9,853 nucleotides of DNA from Desulfobacterales bacterium (GCA_016735355.1 JAERRQ010000361.1:1-9853); one strand, 5' to 3'; positions 1 to 6,527 are shown, numbered from the stretch's first letter. The notes: generated by a model from the letters alone, not told the origin. Numbers and translations: made by a program.

Positions 1-675
1 GGACGGCTGGCGGCAGGAGTTGCCCATGAGATTAACAATCCCCTCGCTATTATCAATGAAAAGGCAGGCCTCATTAAAGATCTTTTCAAAATAAAAAAAG
101 AATACCAAAATGATGAAAAGATCATCGGACTTATAGACTCAGTGCTATCTTCTGTGAAGCGAGCCGGTACTATTACAAAACGCCTATTGAACTTCGCACG
201 GCACATGGATGTAAGTATTGAAACCATCAACCTGAAAAAAGTTATATCTGATGTACTTGGATTTTTGGGCAAAGAAGCCGAATACCGGAGCATAACAGTT
301 AATCTACATGTAGCTGACGATATTCCCCTGTTTACAAATGATCGTGGCAAACTACAGCAAATTTTCCTTAACCTTATCAACAATGCCTTTGCTGCCATGA
401 ACGACGGCGGTCACCTGGATATATTGGCGAAAAAAAAAAGGGATAAATATGTTGAAATAAAAATTTCTGACGATGGATGCGGCATACCTGAATCACTCCG
501 GCATCTTATTTTCGAGCCTTTTTTTTCAACTAAACAAAAAAAAGGAACAGGTCTTGGTTTAACCATAACCCATCGCCTTGTTCACGAAATAGGTGGTAAA
601 GTCTCCGTGGAAAGCGTAGTCGGCAAAGGAACGACCTTTACGATAACCTTACCTCTTAACACTGAAAAAAAATGA
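1..675 (+). CDS. Sensor histidine kinase, C-terminal part (5' end cut by window)
   Basis: The reading frame is open from base 1 to the TGA at 673-675, giving 224 residues with the N-terminal sensor region outside the window. It starts inside the dimerisation/phospho-acceptor domain: the H-box reads GVAHEINNPLAIINE, with the phospho-accepting His at fragment residue 9 (bases 25-27). The HATPase_c domain is complete: N-box (NLINNAFAAM, catalytic Asn near residue 128), G1 box DDGCGIP (about 157-163), F-box IFEPFFST and G2 box GTGLGL (about 182-187). It should therefore autophosphorylate from ATP and pass the phosphate to a receiver. The receiver gene starts 12 nt downstream and is the obvious partner. 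The first in-frame ATG visible (142) lies after the H-box and is not the true start. What the kinase senses, and whether it is membrane-bound, cannot be seen. The family assignment is secure. Confidence 0.95.
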   Translation, partial: GRLAAGVAHEINNPLAIINEKAGLIKDLFKIKKEYQNDEKIIGLIDSVLSSVKRAGTITKRLLNFARHMDVSIETINLKKVISDVLGFLGKEAEYRSITVNLHVADDIPLFTNDRGKLQQIFLNLINNAFAAMNDGGHLDILAKKKRDKYVEIKISDDGCGIPESLRHLIFEPFFSTKQKKGTGLGLTITHRLVHEIGGKVSVESVVGKGTTFTITLPLNTEKK

Positions 676-687
676 GGATTGAGGCAA

Positions 688-1050
688 ATGAAAATATTAT
701 TGGTGGATGATGAAGAAGAACTGGTCTCGGCCCTGGCAGAACGTTTAGGAATCAGAGGAATAGACGCGGAATGGGTTGTCTCAGGGAAGGAAGCTCTTTT
801 GCGGGTGAAAGATGAGAAATTTGATCTTGCCGTGCTGGACGTAAAACTACCCAAATTAGGCGGACGTAAACTAAAAAAGGCTTTACAGGAAAAATGCCCT
901 GGCATGAAATATATTTTCATGACGGGACACGGTTCGGAAGATGATTTCCAGGCCATTTCGAATGAAGTAGGTGAAGAGTACTATCTATTTAAGCCGGTTG
1001 ATATTGACGACCTTATCAAAAAAATAAAAGAAGCTCTATATAGTCAGTGA
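688..1050 (+). CDS. Single-domain response regulator (CheY/Spo0F-like receiver)
   Basis: This is a 120-residue protein made only of a receiver domain, with no output domain. The acidic pocket is D7-D8, the phospho-acceptor is D51 (in LAVLDVKLP), the switch Thr is T79 (FMTGHG) and the conserved Lys is K102 (FKP), so the fold and phosphorylation site look intact. I chose ATG 688: GAGG at 674-677 gives a 10-nt spacer, and the protein then begins MKILLVDDEEE as receivers normally do. An in-frame TTG at 679 has no usable ribosome site. The gene lies 12 nt after the kinase stop and its TGA (1048-1050) sits in the ribosome-binding region of the next gene, so the three genes form one operon. Lacking an output domain, it probably acts as a phosphate shuttle or by protein contact. 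Confidence 0.93.
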   Translation: MKILLVDDEEELVSALAERLGIRGIDAEWVVSGKEALLRVKDEKFDLAVLDVKLPKLGGRKLKKALQEKCPGMKYIFMTGHGSEDDFQAISNEVGEEYYLFKPVDIDDLIKKIKEALYSQ

Positions 1051-1058
1051 GGTGTTTA

Positions 1059-1715
1059 ATGAGTTCTGAGATCAACATAATTGGCGAGTCAGGCCTTCAG
1101 TTTTTTGGAAAAATATCAGCTTCGATCTCCCATGAAATCAACAATGTTTTAGCCATTATCAATGAAAATGCCGGGCTTTTAGACGATTTCACCATCATGG
1201 CTGATAAAGGAATGCCGCTTGATCCGAATCGCCTGAAAAATGTAGCATCAAAAATATTGGTACAAATACGCCGGGCAGATGAAATTGTTCGAAATATGAA
1301 CACCTTCTCCCACACTATTGATCAAATAAAAGCAGATCTTGATTTGCGGGAAACCGTTGAATTTGTAGTCACTCTCGCCCACAGGTTTGCCTCCATGCGC
1401 GGCATTACAATTAAAATTAAGCCACCTGAAAATATAGTGACAATCAGCACGGCAGCTTTTTTTCTGGAAAACCTTATATGGCTGTGTCTTGATTTTGCCA
1501 TGAACGTAACCGGTTCGGCCAAAACACTCAGCCTCATTATCGGAAAAACAGAGTCCGGAGGCCGGATTTGCTTTGCCGGACTTGAAGGTTTGACCTCAGA
1601 GCTTGCGGATACTTTTCCTTCCGACCGGGAAACAGCCCTGCTCGGTATGCTTAAAGCTGAATTGACAGTTAGCGCCGAACAAAAAGAGCTTATCCTCTAT
1701 TTACAGGCCTCGTAA
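1059..1715 (+). CDS. Degenerate histidine-kinase-like protein, possible His phosphotransferase
   Basis: This is a 218-residue soluble-looking protein. Its N-terminal half is a clear histidine-kinase phospho-acceptor domain, with H-box ASISHEINNVLAIINENAG and His at residue 25 (bases 1131-1133). Only 24 residues precede the His, so there is no sensor, PAS or membrane part. The second half runs where a kinase ATPase domain should be, but the catalytic Asn of the N-box is replaced (LENLIWLCLDFAM) and no DxGxG, F-box or GxGxGL motif is present. ATP binding is therefore unlikely. The His-bearing half resembles the upstream kinase (both have HEINN, LAIINE and AGL), suggesting duplication and decay. 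Known proteins of this plan are ChpT and Spo0B, which relay phosphate between receivers; that role here is inference. Start ATG 1059 has GAGGT at 1049-1053 (5-nt spacer). A GTG at 1047 overlaps the previous stop but has no such support. Confidence 0.8.
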   Translation: MSSEINIIGESGLQFFGKISASISHEINNVLAIINENAGLLDDFTIMADKGMPLDPNRLKNVASKILVQIRRADEIVRNMNTFSHTIDQIKADLDLRETVEFVVTLAHRFASMRGITIKIKPPENIVTISTAAFFLENLIWLCLDFAMNVTGSAKTLSLIIGKTESGGRICFAGLEGLTSELADTFPSDRETALLGMLKAELTVSAEQKELILYLQAS

Positions 1716-1784
1716 TTTATTTAGGATGTAATGGTGTTTTTATTGTAATAACAACGTACTACATAATAATTGGACATTAAGCTG

Positions 1785-1862
1785 TTAGGTATTAGCTGTT
1801 AGCGGTTAGCTTACTTGTTGAATTTATAGTAATTTAGCTAAAGCCTAATAGCTAATTGCTAA
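1785..1862. repeat. TTAGC-rich imperfect inverted repeat
   Basis: The left arm (1785-1811) and right arm (1836-1862) are 27 nt each and complementary at about 21 of 27 positions by hand alignment, around a 24-nt AT-rich centre. Both arms are built from short TTAGC/GCTAA units, with tandem-like copies such as TTAGCTGTTAGCGGTTAGCT on the left. It has no trailing T-run and so does not look like an intrinsic terminator. A dispersed palindromic repeat or MITE remnant is the more likely reading, but only one copy is visible here. Confidence 0.6.
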
Positions 1863-1940
1863 ATCGCAAAAGCAGTATTTTTTGTCCAAAAATATGCCTA
1901 AAATAGCAAAATTATTATGAGGTCTGATTTCCTATCATTG

Positions 1941-2100
1941 CCTGACCTTTGAGGGGCTCTGGTTAAAACCAACGGATGGGGGGATAATTTTTGAGCGAAC
2001 CCCTAAATGGGTAAGTATGTATGAATTGTCAGATAATTAATTTCATAAGGATAGAGGGAACATAAGGATAGGGGGGAAATTATTTATGTGTAAATCTATA
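1941..2100 (+). promoter_or_regulatory. Leader copy A, repeated upstream of the gene at 3810
   Basis: This stretch aligns with 3632-3781 over nearly its whole length with small indels. Shared blocks include GGGGATwATTTTTrAGCGAACC (1980-2001, 20 of 22 identical), TAAGGATAGAGGGAA less its first base (2047-2060), and AAATTATTTATGTG followed by AAATCTATA (2077-2100). The main difference is about 10 extra bases here (2061-2076 region), which duplicate the AAGGATAG block. It ends 32 nt before the start codon at 2133. The repetition before two separate genes, on the same strand and at similar distance from the start codon, argues for a promoter, operator or structured 5' leader. Its exact nature is not resolved by eye. 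Confidence 0.65.
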
Positions 2101-2132
2101 AAACAAAACGTTTACTTACAAAGGCCACAAAC

Positions 2133-3560
2133 ATGAAAAAAATTGAAACGCTTATAAAAAGGATCATTCAAAGGGTAAACATCAATCTCAGAGAACTTGA
2201 ATTTGATGTTAATCTTTATATTGACGATGTACATTTAAAATGCCGATTGTCAAAATTTTACGCTTTTTATGGTGTAACACCTTATCACAAATTAAGCTTT
2301 AAATTTATTAATTCGTCCCTTGCCGGCAGTTATTTTTTAGGAAAAAGTAAAATAGATCATTCAATATTGTATAAAAGCGATATAAGGGGAGATGAATTAA
2401 AGAGTAAAGGTAGTACTTATCGATATAAAGATTATGAAATTCCTGTTTACGATGATGAAGAGATACAGATAACCGACAGTATTTTGATTAAAACCCTTGT
2501 ACATAATTTTTCCCATGATCCTGAAAGCCTGGAAATTTTTCATATAAAAAATACAGTTTCAACCCATTTTACAAATATTCATGGATCATCAACAGAAGGA
2601 TGCTTTTTAGGGCCTTTTAGTACAGTTGATTTAACCACTATTCATGATTGTGTTCTTGGAGAATTTTCCTATATACAAGTAGAAGAGCTTGCCCATAAAA
2701 AAGTAAATCCGGGTACTATATGGGTATGCTATAAAGACAAATTTGATTTTCATTACCAATTTTCCAAAGAGATTTTAAAAAAATATATTGATTTTGATTC
2801 AAAAAATTTGCCCATAGGCATTTTGATGGATTTTGTTGAAAACAGAAAAGTGGATTTTGAAAATGTTTTTAAGTTTATTAATAGAAAAAATCCTGTTTCC
2901 ATACCGAAAAATACTGCTTTAGACAGATATTCAGTTGTACGAGGGCAAACAAGAATAGGTAAAAATGTTCTCGTAGCACAAAGAGCTTATTTAGAGGATG
3001 CAAGCCTGGGAAAAGGAGCAAATGTTCAGGAAAACTGCTATATTATAAATTCTCATCTTGAAGGATATGATATTACAGCTCATGGAGCAAAAATTATCAA
3101 TTCACGACTGGGCGAAAAAATTTTTGTTGGGTTTAATTCCTTTGTCCGGGGTAAAATTGATAAACCTCTTATTATAGGAAATGGCTGTATTGTTATGCCC
3201 CATACGATCATCGATATTGAAGAGCCCTTAATAATTCCTTCCGATTTTATTGTATGGGGATATATTAAAAATGCAGAGGATCTAAAATTAAACGGAATGT
3301 CTTTAGAATCCTTTTCAAAGATAAGAAATGAGTTTAAACTGGAAAATATGAAATTTAAAGGAAATGGCGGCATTTTTATTGATGCCTTTAAGGAAAGGAT
3401 CGACCATATCCTTCACGCCAACGGAGCCTTTTTTGATATATCCGATAATAATGCAGGGGGGCATGCTCAAAAAAATCAAAATATTTCATTTAACACAATT
3501 CAGCCATATCCTTCTGGAGATTTAAAGGGGATTTATCCGACAATGGAAATTACACCATAG
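2133..3560 (+). CDS. Uncharacterised hexapeptide-repeat (left-handed beta-helix) protein
   Basis: This is a 475-residue protein whose function I do not recognise. Residues about 260-375 read as imperfect hexapeptide repeats (for example RYSVVRGQTRIGKNVLVAQ, then ANVQENCYI, GAKIINSRLGEKIFVG, IIGNGCIVMPHTIID), the pattern of a left-handed beta-helix as in acyl- and nucleotidyl-transferases. A second similar stretch lies at about 155-183 (EGCFLGPFSTVDLTTIHDCVLG). Residues 1-150 and 380-475 match no motif I know. There is no signal peptide or membrane segment, so it is probably cytoplasmic. Start ATG 2133 has AAGG at 2121-2124 with an 8-nt spacer. It stands alone between two gene-free spacers. 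Its codons look visibly AT-richer (many TTT, TTA, ATA, AAA) than those of the proS-rel block. A sugar or acyl transferase is possible; a structural or scaffolding role cannot be excluded. Confidence 0.8.
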   Translation: MKKIETLIKRIIQRVNINLRELEFDVNLYIDDVHLKCRLSKFYAFYGVTPYHKLSFKFINSSLAGSYFLGKSKIDHSILYKSDIRGDELKSKGSTYRYKDYEIPVYDDEEIQITDSILIKTLVHNFSHDPESLEIFHIKNTVSTHFTNIHGSSTEGCFLGPFSTVDLTTIHDCVLGEFSYIQVEELAHKKVNPGTIWVCYKDKFDFHYQFSKEILKKYIDFDSKNLPIGILMDFVENRKVDFENVFKFINRKNPVSIPKNTALDRYSVVRGQTRIGKNVLVAQRAYLEDASLGKGANVQENCYIINSHLEGYDITAHGAKIINSRLGEKIFVGFNSFVRGKIDKPLIIGNGCIVMPHTIIDIEEPLIIPSDFIVWGYIKNAEDLKLNGMSLESFSKIRNEFKLENMKFKGNGGIFIDAFKERIDHILHANGAFFDISDNNAGGHAQKNQNISFNTIQPYPSGDLKGIYPTMEITP

Positions 3561-3809
3561 CTTCTTCCTCTCTAATGTTGAAAACCCAACTGATAAATTC
3601 ACGCGTAAGGGCTGCAGGGCTGCCAAAACTACTTGACATTTGAAGGTATATGTTTAAAACAAACAAGATTGGGGATTATTTTTAAGCGAACCTTAAATTG
3701 GCAATGATGTATAAATTTTCAGATATAATTAATTCAAAAGGATAGAGGGAAAAAATAAAATTATTTATGTGGAAATCTATATAATTTTATAAGTAAAAGG
3801 AGAGTAGGC
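3561..3809. other. Gene-free spacer, 249 bp
   Basis: No coding or RNA gene is evident. The first 70 bases hold only a weak 4-bp hairpin (GTTG/CAAC near 3578-3591) without a T-run, so no terminator can be called with confidence. The remainder is leader copy B and the ribosome-binding site AAGGAG (3797-3802), 7 nt before the ATG at 3810. Confidence 0.65.
3632..3781 (+). promoter_or_regulatory. Leader copy B, repeat of 1941-2100
   Basis: This is the diverged second copy of the leader found before the hexapeptide gene. Blocks in common include GGGGATTATTTTTAAGCG (3671-3688), TTTTCAG followed by an ATAATTAATT-type segment (3716-3733), AAGGATAGAGGGAA (3738-3751) and the AT-rich end AAATTATTTATGTGG (3758-3772 region) to AAATCTATA (3773-3781). 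It ends 28 nt before the ATG at 3810. A perfect TATAAT (3724-3729) lies within it, but no well-spaced -35 accompanies it; TTGGCA at 3698-3703 is 20 nt away. TTGACA occurs at 3633-3638 with only a weak TAAAAC 16 nt on. Promoter function is plausible, but the exact start point is not assignable. Confidence 0.65.
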
Positions 3810-4247
3810 ATGCAAACACGTATATTAATAGTTGATGACGAAAAAGAATTCGTACAAACATTATCAGAGCGTTTATCTATTCGCAACTATTCCGTAAACA
3901 CAGCTTTCAGTGGCGAAGACGCTATTGAAAAAATAAAAAAATATAATTTTGATGTGGTAATTCTAGACGTGGCCATGCCCGGCATGAGTGGAATAGACGC
4001 TCTGCGGGAAATCAAGAAAATAAAGCCCTTGACTGCAGTTATTATGCTGACCGGACAGGCAACAGTGGAAGCAGCCATCGAAGGAATGAAACTGGGGGCC
4101 GATGATTTTCTTCAAAAGCCATGTAAAACGGAAGATCTACTGTCTAAAATTGACAAAGCTTATGAGAAAAAGGCAGAACATGACGAACGTATCAGGGAAG
4201 CAAAGGTAAAGCAGATTATATCCTCCCCTATGTCTGTTTTAAAATAG
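3810..4247 (+). CDS. Single-domain response regulator with C-terminal helical tail
   Basis: This is a 145-residue protein with a complete receiver domain at about residues 3-120: acidic pair D9-D10, phospho-acceptor D53 (VVILDVAMPGMSG), switch T81 (MLTGQA) and K103 (LQKP). Residues about 120-145 form a charged tail (AYEKKAEHDERIREAKVKQ) that looks helical and is too short to be a DNA-binding or enzymatic output. It resembles the receiver at 688 in the N-terminal half (ERL-IR, SG-EA, FD-VLDV). The strong ribosome site AAGGAG at 3797-3802 fixes ATG 3810. The kinase that phosphorylates it is unknown; the nearby kinase system at 1-1715 is a candidate. It shares its upstream leader with the hexapeptide gene, which suggests joint control. 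Transcription could continue into the hydrolase, although a palindrome lies between. Confidence 0.93.
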   Translation: MQTRILIVDDEKEFVQTLSERLSIRNYSVNTAFSGEDAIEKIKKYNFDVVILDVAMPGMSGIDALREIKKIKPLTAVIMLTGQATVEAAIEGMKLGADDFLQKPCKTEDLLSKIDKAYEKKAEHDERIREAKVKQIISSPMSVLK

Positions 4248-4263
4248 ATATATCGAAACCCAT

Positions 4264-4347
4264 ACAGGGGTTATGCCTTTATTTCTGAAAATTTTTTACC
4301 CGTTCGGCTACCCGAATGCTTTTCAGAAATTAAGACGTGACCCCTGT
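4264..4347. repeat. 84-bp nested palindrome, REP-like element
   Basis: Three nested complementary pairs share roughly one centre: ACAGGGGT (4264-4271) with ACCCCTGT (4340-4347), TTTCTGAAAA (4282-4291) with TTTTCAGAAA (4320-4329), and TTCGG (4303-4307) with CCGAA (4312-4316). Between the outer and middle pairs, the 10-nt segments on each side also pair partly, with G-U wobbles. The outer GGGGTCAcGTCTT-type edge on the minus strand recalls REP sequences linked to REP-associated tyrosine transposases; that resemblance is from memory. In RNA it would form a long hairpin between the receiver gene and the hydrolase. It lacks a T-run directly after the stem, so simple termination is not obvious. Confidence 0.65.
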
Positions 4348-4368
4348 TTTCATTTTAAAAAGGAAAAA

Positions 4369-4983
4369 ATGGAAAAAAAAGTTTTTTTCGAATCCGATGG
4401 GCTCAAACTGGAAGGATTGCTAAACAAAGGTAAAAATGATAAAGGCGTTGTTATCACCCATCCACATCCGCTTTATGGCGGTGATATGTATAATGATGTG
4501 GTGGAGTCCATAAAAAAAGTATACAGAGAAAAAGGGTATACAACTTTCCGGTTTAATTTCAGAGGAGTTGGGGAAAGTCGGGGGAACTACGATAATGATC
4601 AGGGTGAACAGGGAGATTTACGTTCGGCATTATCATTTATCGCTTCAACAGGTATAAACCAGGTTAATCTTGCCGGTTATTCTTATGGCTCATGGATAAA
4701 TTCCCTCGTAGCATGTAAGGATGCATCCATAAAAAATATTGTGCTTGTATCTCCTCCGGTTGCTTTTATCGATTTTAAGCCGGTTACATCTATTCCAGGG
4801 TTAGAACTGGTTGTCACCGGAAGTCTTGATGATTATGCACCCCCGAATCTTCTCAAAAAGGCTCTACCTGCATGGAACAAAGAAGCCATGCTTGAAATTA
4901 TTAACGGAGCGGATCATTTTTACGGGGGTTATGCAACAAAGCTGGAGTCTGTTTTGCGTACTTTTATACACGACACTAACTGA
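4369..4983 (+). CDS. Small alpha/beta-hydrolase (dienelactone-hydrolase-like superfamily)
   Basis: This 204-residue protein carries the signature of a family of small alpha/beta hydrolases: HPHPLYGGDMYN at residues 31-42 and FRFNFRGVGESRG at about 60-72. The likely catalytic triad is S105 in GYSYGS, an Asp at 154 or 155 (GSLDDYAPP) and H183 (GADHFYGG). There is no signal peptide, so it should act in the cytoplasm on an ester or thioester; the substrate is unknown. I chose ATG 4369, preceded by AAGGA at 4360-4364, because the protein then begins at the family's usual first strand (KVFFESDGLKLEGLL). An in-frame ATG at 4273 would add 32 residues encoded by the palindrome (4264-4347), has no ribosome site and gives sequence unlike the family. 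The gene ends 15 nt before proS and probably shares its transcript. Confidence 0.88.
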   Translation: MEKKVFFESDGLKLEGLLNKGKNDKGVVITHPHPLYGGDMYNDVVESIKKVYREKGYTTFRFNFRGVGESRGNYDNDQGEQGDLRSALSFIASTGINQVNLAGYSYGSWINSLVACKDASIKNIVLVSPPVAFIDFKPVTSIPGLELVVTGSLDDYAPPNLLKKALPAWNKEAMLEIINGADHFYGGYATKLESVLRTFIHDTN

Positions 4984-4998
4984 AAGGCGATCTGTTTG

Positions 4999-6519
4999 AT
5001 GACAAAAAAAATAAAAACTGCGATAACACCAACACGTTCTGACAATTATCCTGAATGGTATCAAGAGGTTGTCAAGGCTTCGGACATGGCTGAAAAATCA
5101 CCGGTCAGAGGGTGCATGGTTATAAAACCCTGGGGATATTCCATCTGGGAAAATATAAGAAATGTTTTAGATGATATGTTTAAGGCAACAGGAGTAAAAA
5201 ATGCCTATTTCCCGCTTTTTATTCCTCTTTCATTTCTTGAAAAAGAGGCTGAGCATGTGGAAGGTTTTGCAAAAGAATGTGCGGTGGTGACTCACCACAG
5301 GCTCGAAAAGGGCGAGCAAGGGGGCTTGATCCCGGCCGGAGAATTAAATGAACCGTTGGTAGTCAGGCCGACATCCGAGACGATTATTGGGGATTCATTC
5401 TCAAAATGGGTTACAAGTTATCGTGATCTTCCCATATTAATAAATCAATGGGCAAATGTGGTAAGATGGGAGATGAGAACCCGTATTTTTTTAAGGACCA
5501 GCGAATTTTTATGGCAGGAAGGACACACCGCCCATGCAACCAAAGAAGAAGCAATGGAACGGACACGTTTAATGCTTGACCTTTATTCTGAATTTGTGGA
5601 AGAATATTTGGCAATGCCTGTTATCAAAGGTTATAAAACTCCTGCGGAACGTTTTCCTGGCGCGGTGGACACCATGTGTATAGAAGTAATGATGCAGGAT
5701 CGAAAAGCTCTTCAAGCCGGCACATCGCATTTTCTGGGGCAAAACTTTGCCAGATCATCCGGCATTTTATTTCAGTCCGCCAAGGAACAGGCAGAGTTTG
5801 CCTGGACTACATCCTGGGGCGTTTCCACGCGCCTTATAGGGGGGTTGATCATGACTCATAGTGATGATGACGGCCTTGTGCTGCCTCCTAAAATTGCTTC
5901 CGCCCATGTTGTACTTTTACCTATCTTCAGGAAGCCGGAAGAAAAAACCATGGTAATGGAGTTTACGGAAAATCTTTCCAATGAACTGAAACAAATTTTT
6001 TACCATAACCGCAGAATAGAAGTAGAGATTGATACAAGAGAGACCGGAGGCGCAAGGGGCTGGGACTGGATCAAAAAAGGAATACCCCTGAGAGTTGAGA
6101 TCGGGCCGCGGGATATTGCCAAAGATTCGCTGTTTGTAGGGAGGAGAGATAAAGGGCACCGGGAAAAAACATCGATCGCCAGGGAACAGTTTGTCAGGAC
6201 GATTAAGGATATTCTGGATGAAATTCAGGCAAACCTTTTTGATCGTGCGCTTACTTTTCAAAAGGATAATACTTTGGCAATCAATGACAAAAAAGAATTT
6301 TATAATTTTTTTACACCTGCAAATATTGAAAAACCCGAAATCCATGGCGGTTTTGCATTATCCCACTGGTGCGGATCAGAAAAATGTGAATCCCGGATTA
6401 AAGAAGATTTGAGTGTTACTATACGGTCAATACCCCAAAACACCAAACAAGACGACGGCAAATGTATCTGTTGCGGCAATCCCGGCAATATGCGGGTTGT
6501 CTTTGCGAAGTCTTATTGA
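4999..6519 (+). CDS. proS: Proline--tRNA ligase, archaeal/eukaryotic-type
   Basis: This 506-residue class II aminoacyl-tRNA synthetase charges tRNA-Pro with proline in the cytoplasm. The class II motifs are visible: the RPTSE substrate loop (residues 123-127), motif 2 (RWEMRTR at 156-162, then RTSEFLWQEGHTAH) and motif 3 with its Arg at 278 (GVSTRLIGG). The proline-specific region KGYKTPAERFPGA and GTSHFLGQNFA is present. No insertion editing domain separates motifs 2 and 3, the C-terminus carries a Zn-type Cys set (C458, C463, C489, C492) and the chain ends in Tyr. These mark the archaeal/eukaryotic-like form (ProS type 3), not the E. coli form. Start ATG 4999 is preceded by AAGG at 4984-4987 (11-nt spacer); TTG 4996, immediately upstream, is a possible alternative. 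The gene lies between the hydrolase and rel with short gaps, indicating one operon. Confidence 0.96.
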   Translation: MTKKIKTAITPTRSDNYPEWYQEVVKASDMAEKSPVRGCMVIKPWGYSIWENIRNVLDDMFKATGVKNAYFPLFIPLSFLEKEAEHVEGFAKECAVVTHHRLEKGEQGGLIPAGELNEPLVVRPTSETIIGDSFSKWVTSYRDLPILINQWANVVRWEMRTRIFLRTSEFLWQEGHTAHATKEEAMERTRLMLDLYSEFVEEYLAMPVIKGYKTPAERFPGAVDTMCIEVMMQDRKALQAGTSHFLGQNFARSSGILFQSAKEQAEFAWTTSWGVSTRLIGGLIMTHSDDDGLVLPPKIASAHVVLLPIFRKPEEKTMVMEFTENLSNELKQIFYHNRRIEVEIDTRETGGARGWDWIKKGIPLRVEIGPRDIAKDSLFVGRRDKGHREKTSIAREQFVRTIKDILDEIQANLFDRALTFQKDNTLAINDKKEFYNFFTPANIEKPEIHGGFALSHWCGSEKCESRIKEDLSVTIRSIPQNTKQDDGKCICCGNPGNMRVVFAKSY

Positions 6520-6527
6520 GCAGACCT

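Larger units (their letters stand above)
1716..2132. other. 417-bp gene-free spacer with palindrome and leader
   Basis: I find no convincing protein gene or RNA gene in this stretch. It contains, in order, an AT-rich tail after the kinase-like gene with no strong terminator, a TTAGC-rich imperfect palindrome (1785-1862), an AT-rich section to about 1940, and a leader (1941-2100) that is repeated upstream of the gene at 3810. The last 30 bases hold the ribosome-binding site for the next gene (AAGG at 2121-2124). Confidence 0.7.

Noticed and set aside
679..687. TTG start for the first response regulator
   Set aside because: The ribosome site would be 1 nt away; ATG 688 has a proper spacer and gives the standard receiver N-terminus.
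582..956. Minus-strand open frame across the kinase end and the receiver
   Set aside because: It is antisense to two well-supported genes, low in complexity (Ser-rich) and without recognisable motifs.
1741..1760. Hairpin TTATT/AATAA after the kinase-like gene as a terminator
   Set aside because: The loop would be only 2 nt and the stem is all A-T.
3698..3713. Sigma-54-type promoter near TTGGCA
   Set aside because: The GG is not followed by GC at the required spacing, so the -12 element is missing.
4273..4368. Upstream in-frame ATG extending the hydrolase by 32 residues
   Set aside because: It has no ribosome-binding site, lies inside the palindrome, and the added residues do not resemble the family N-terminus; ATG 4369 has AAGGA in front.
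5917..6345. Minus-strand open frame of 142 codons within proS
   Set aside because: It is antisense to strongly conserved proS sequence, with no motif or ribosome site.
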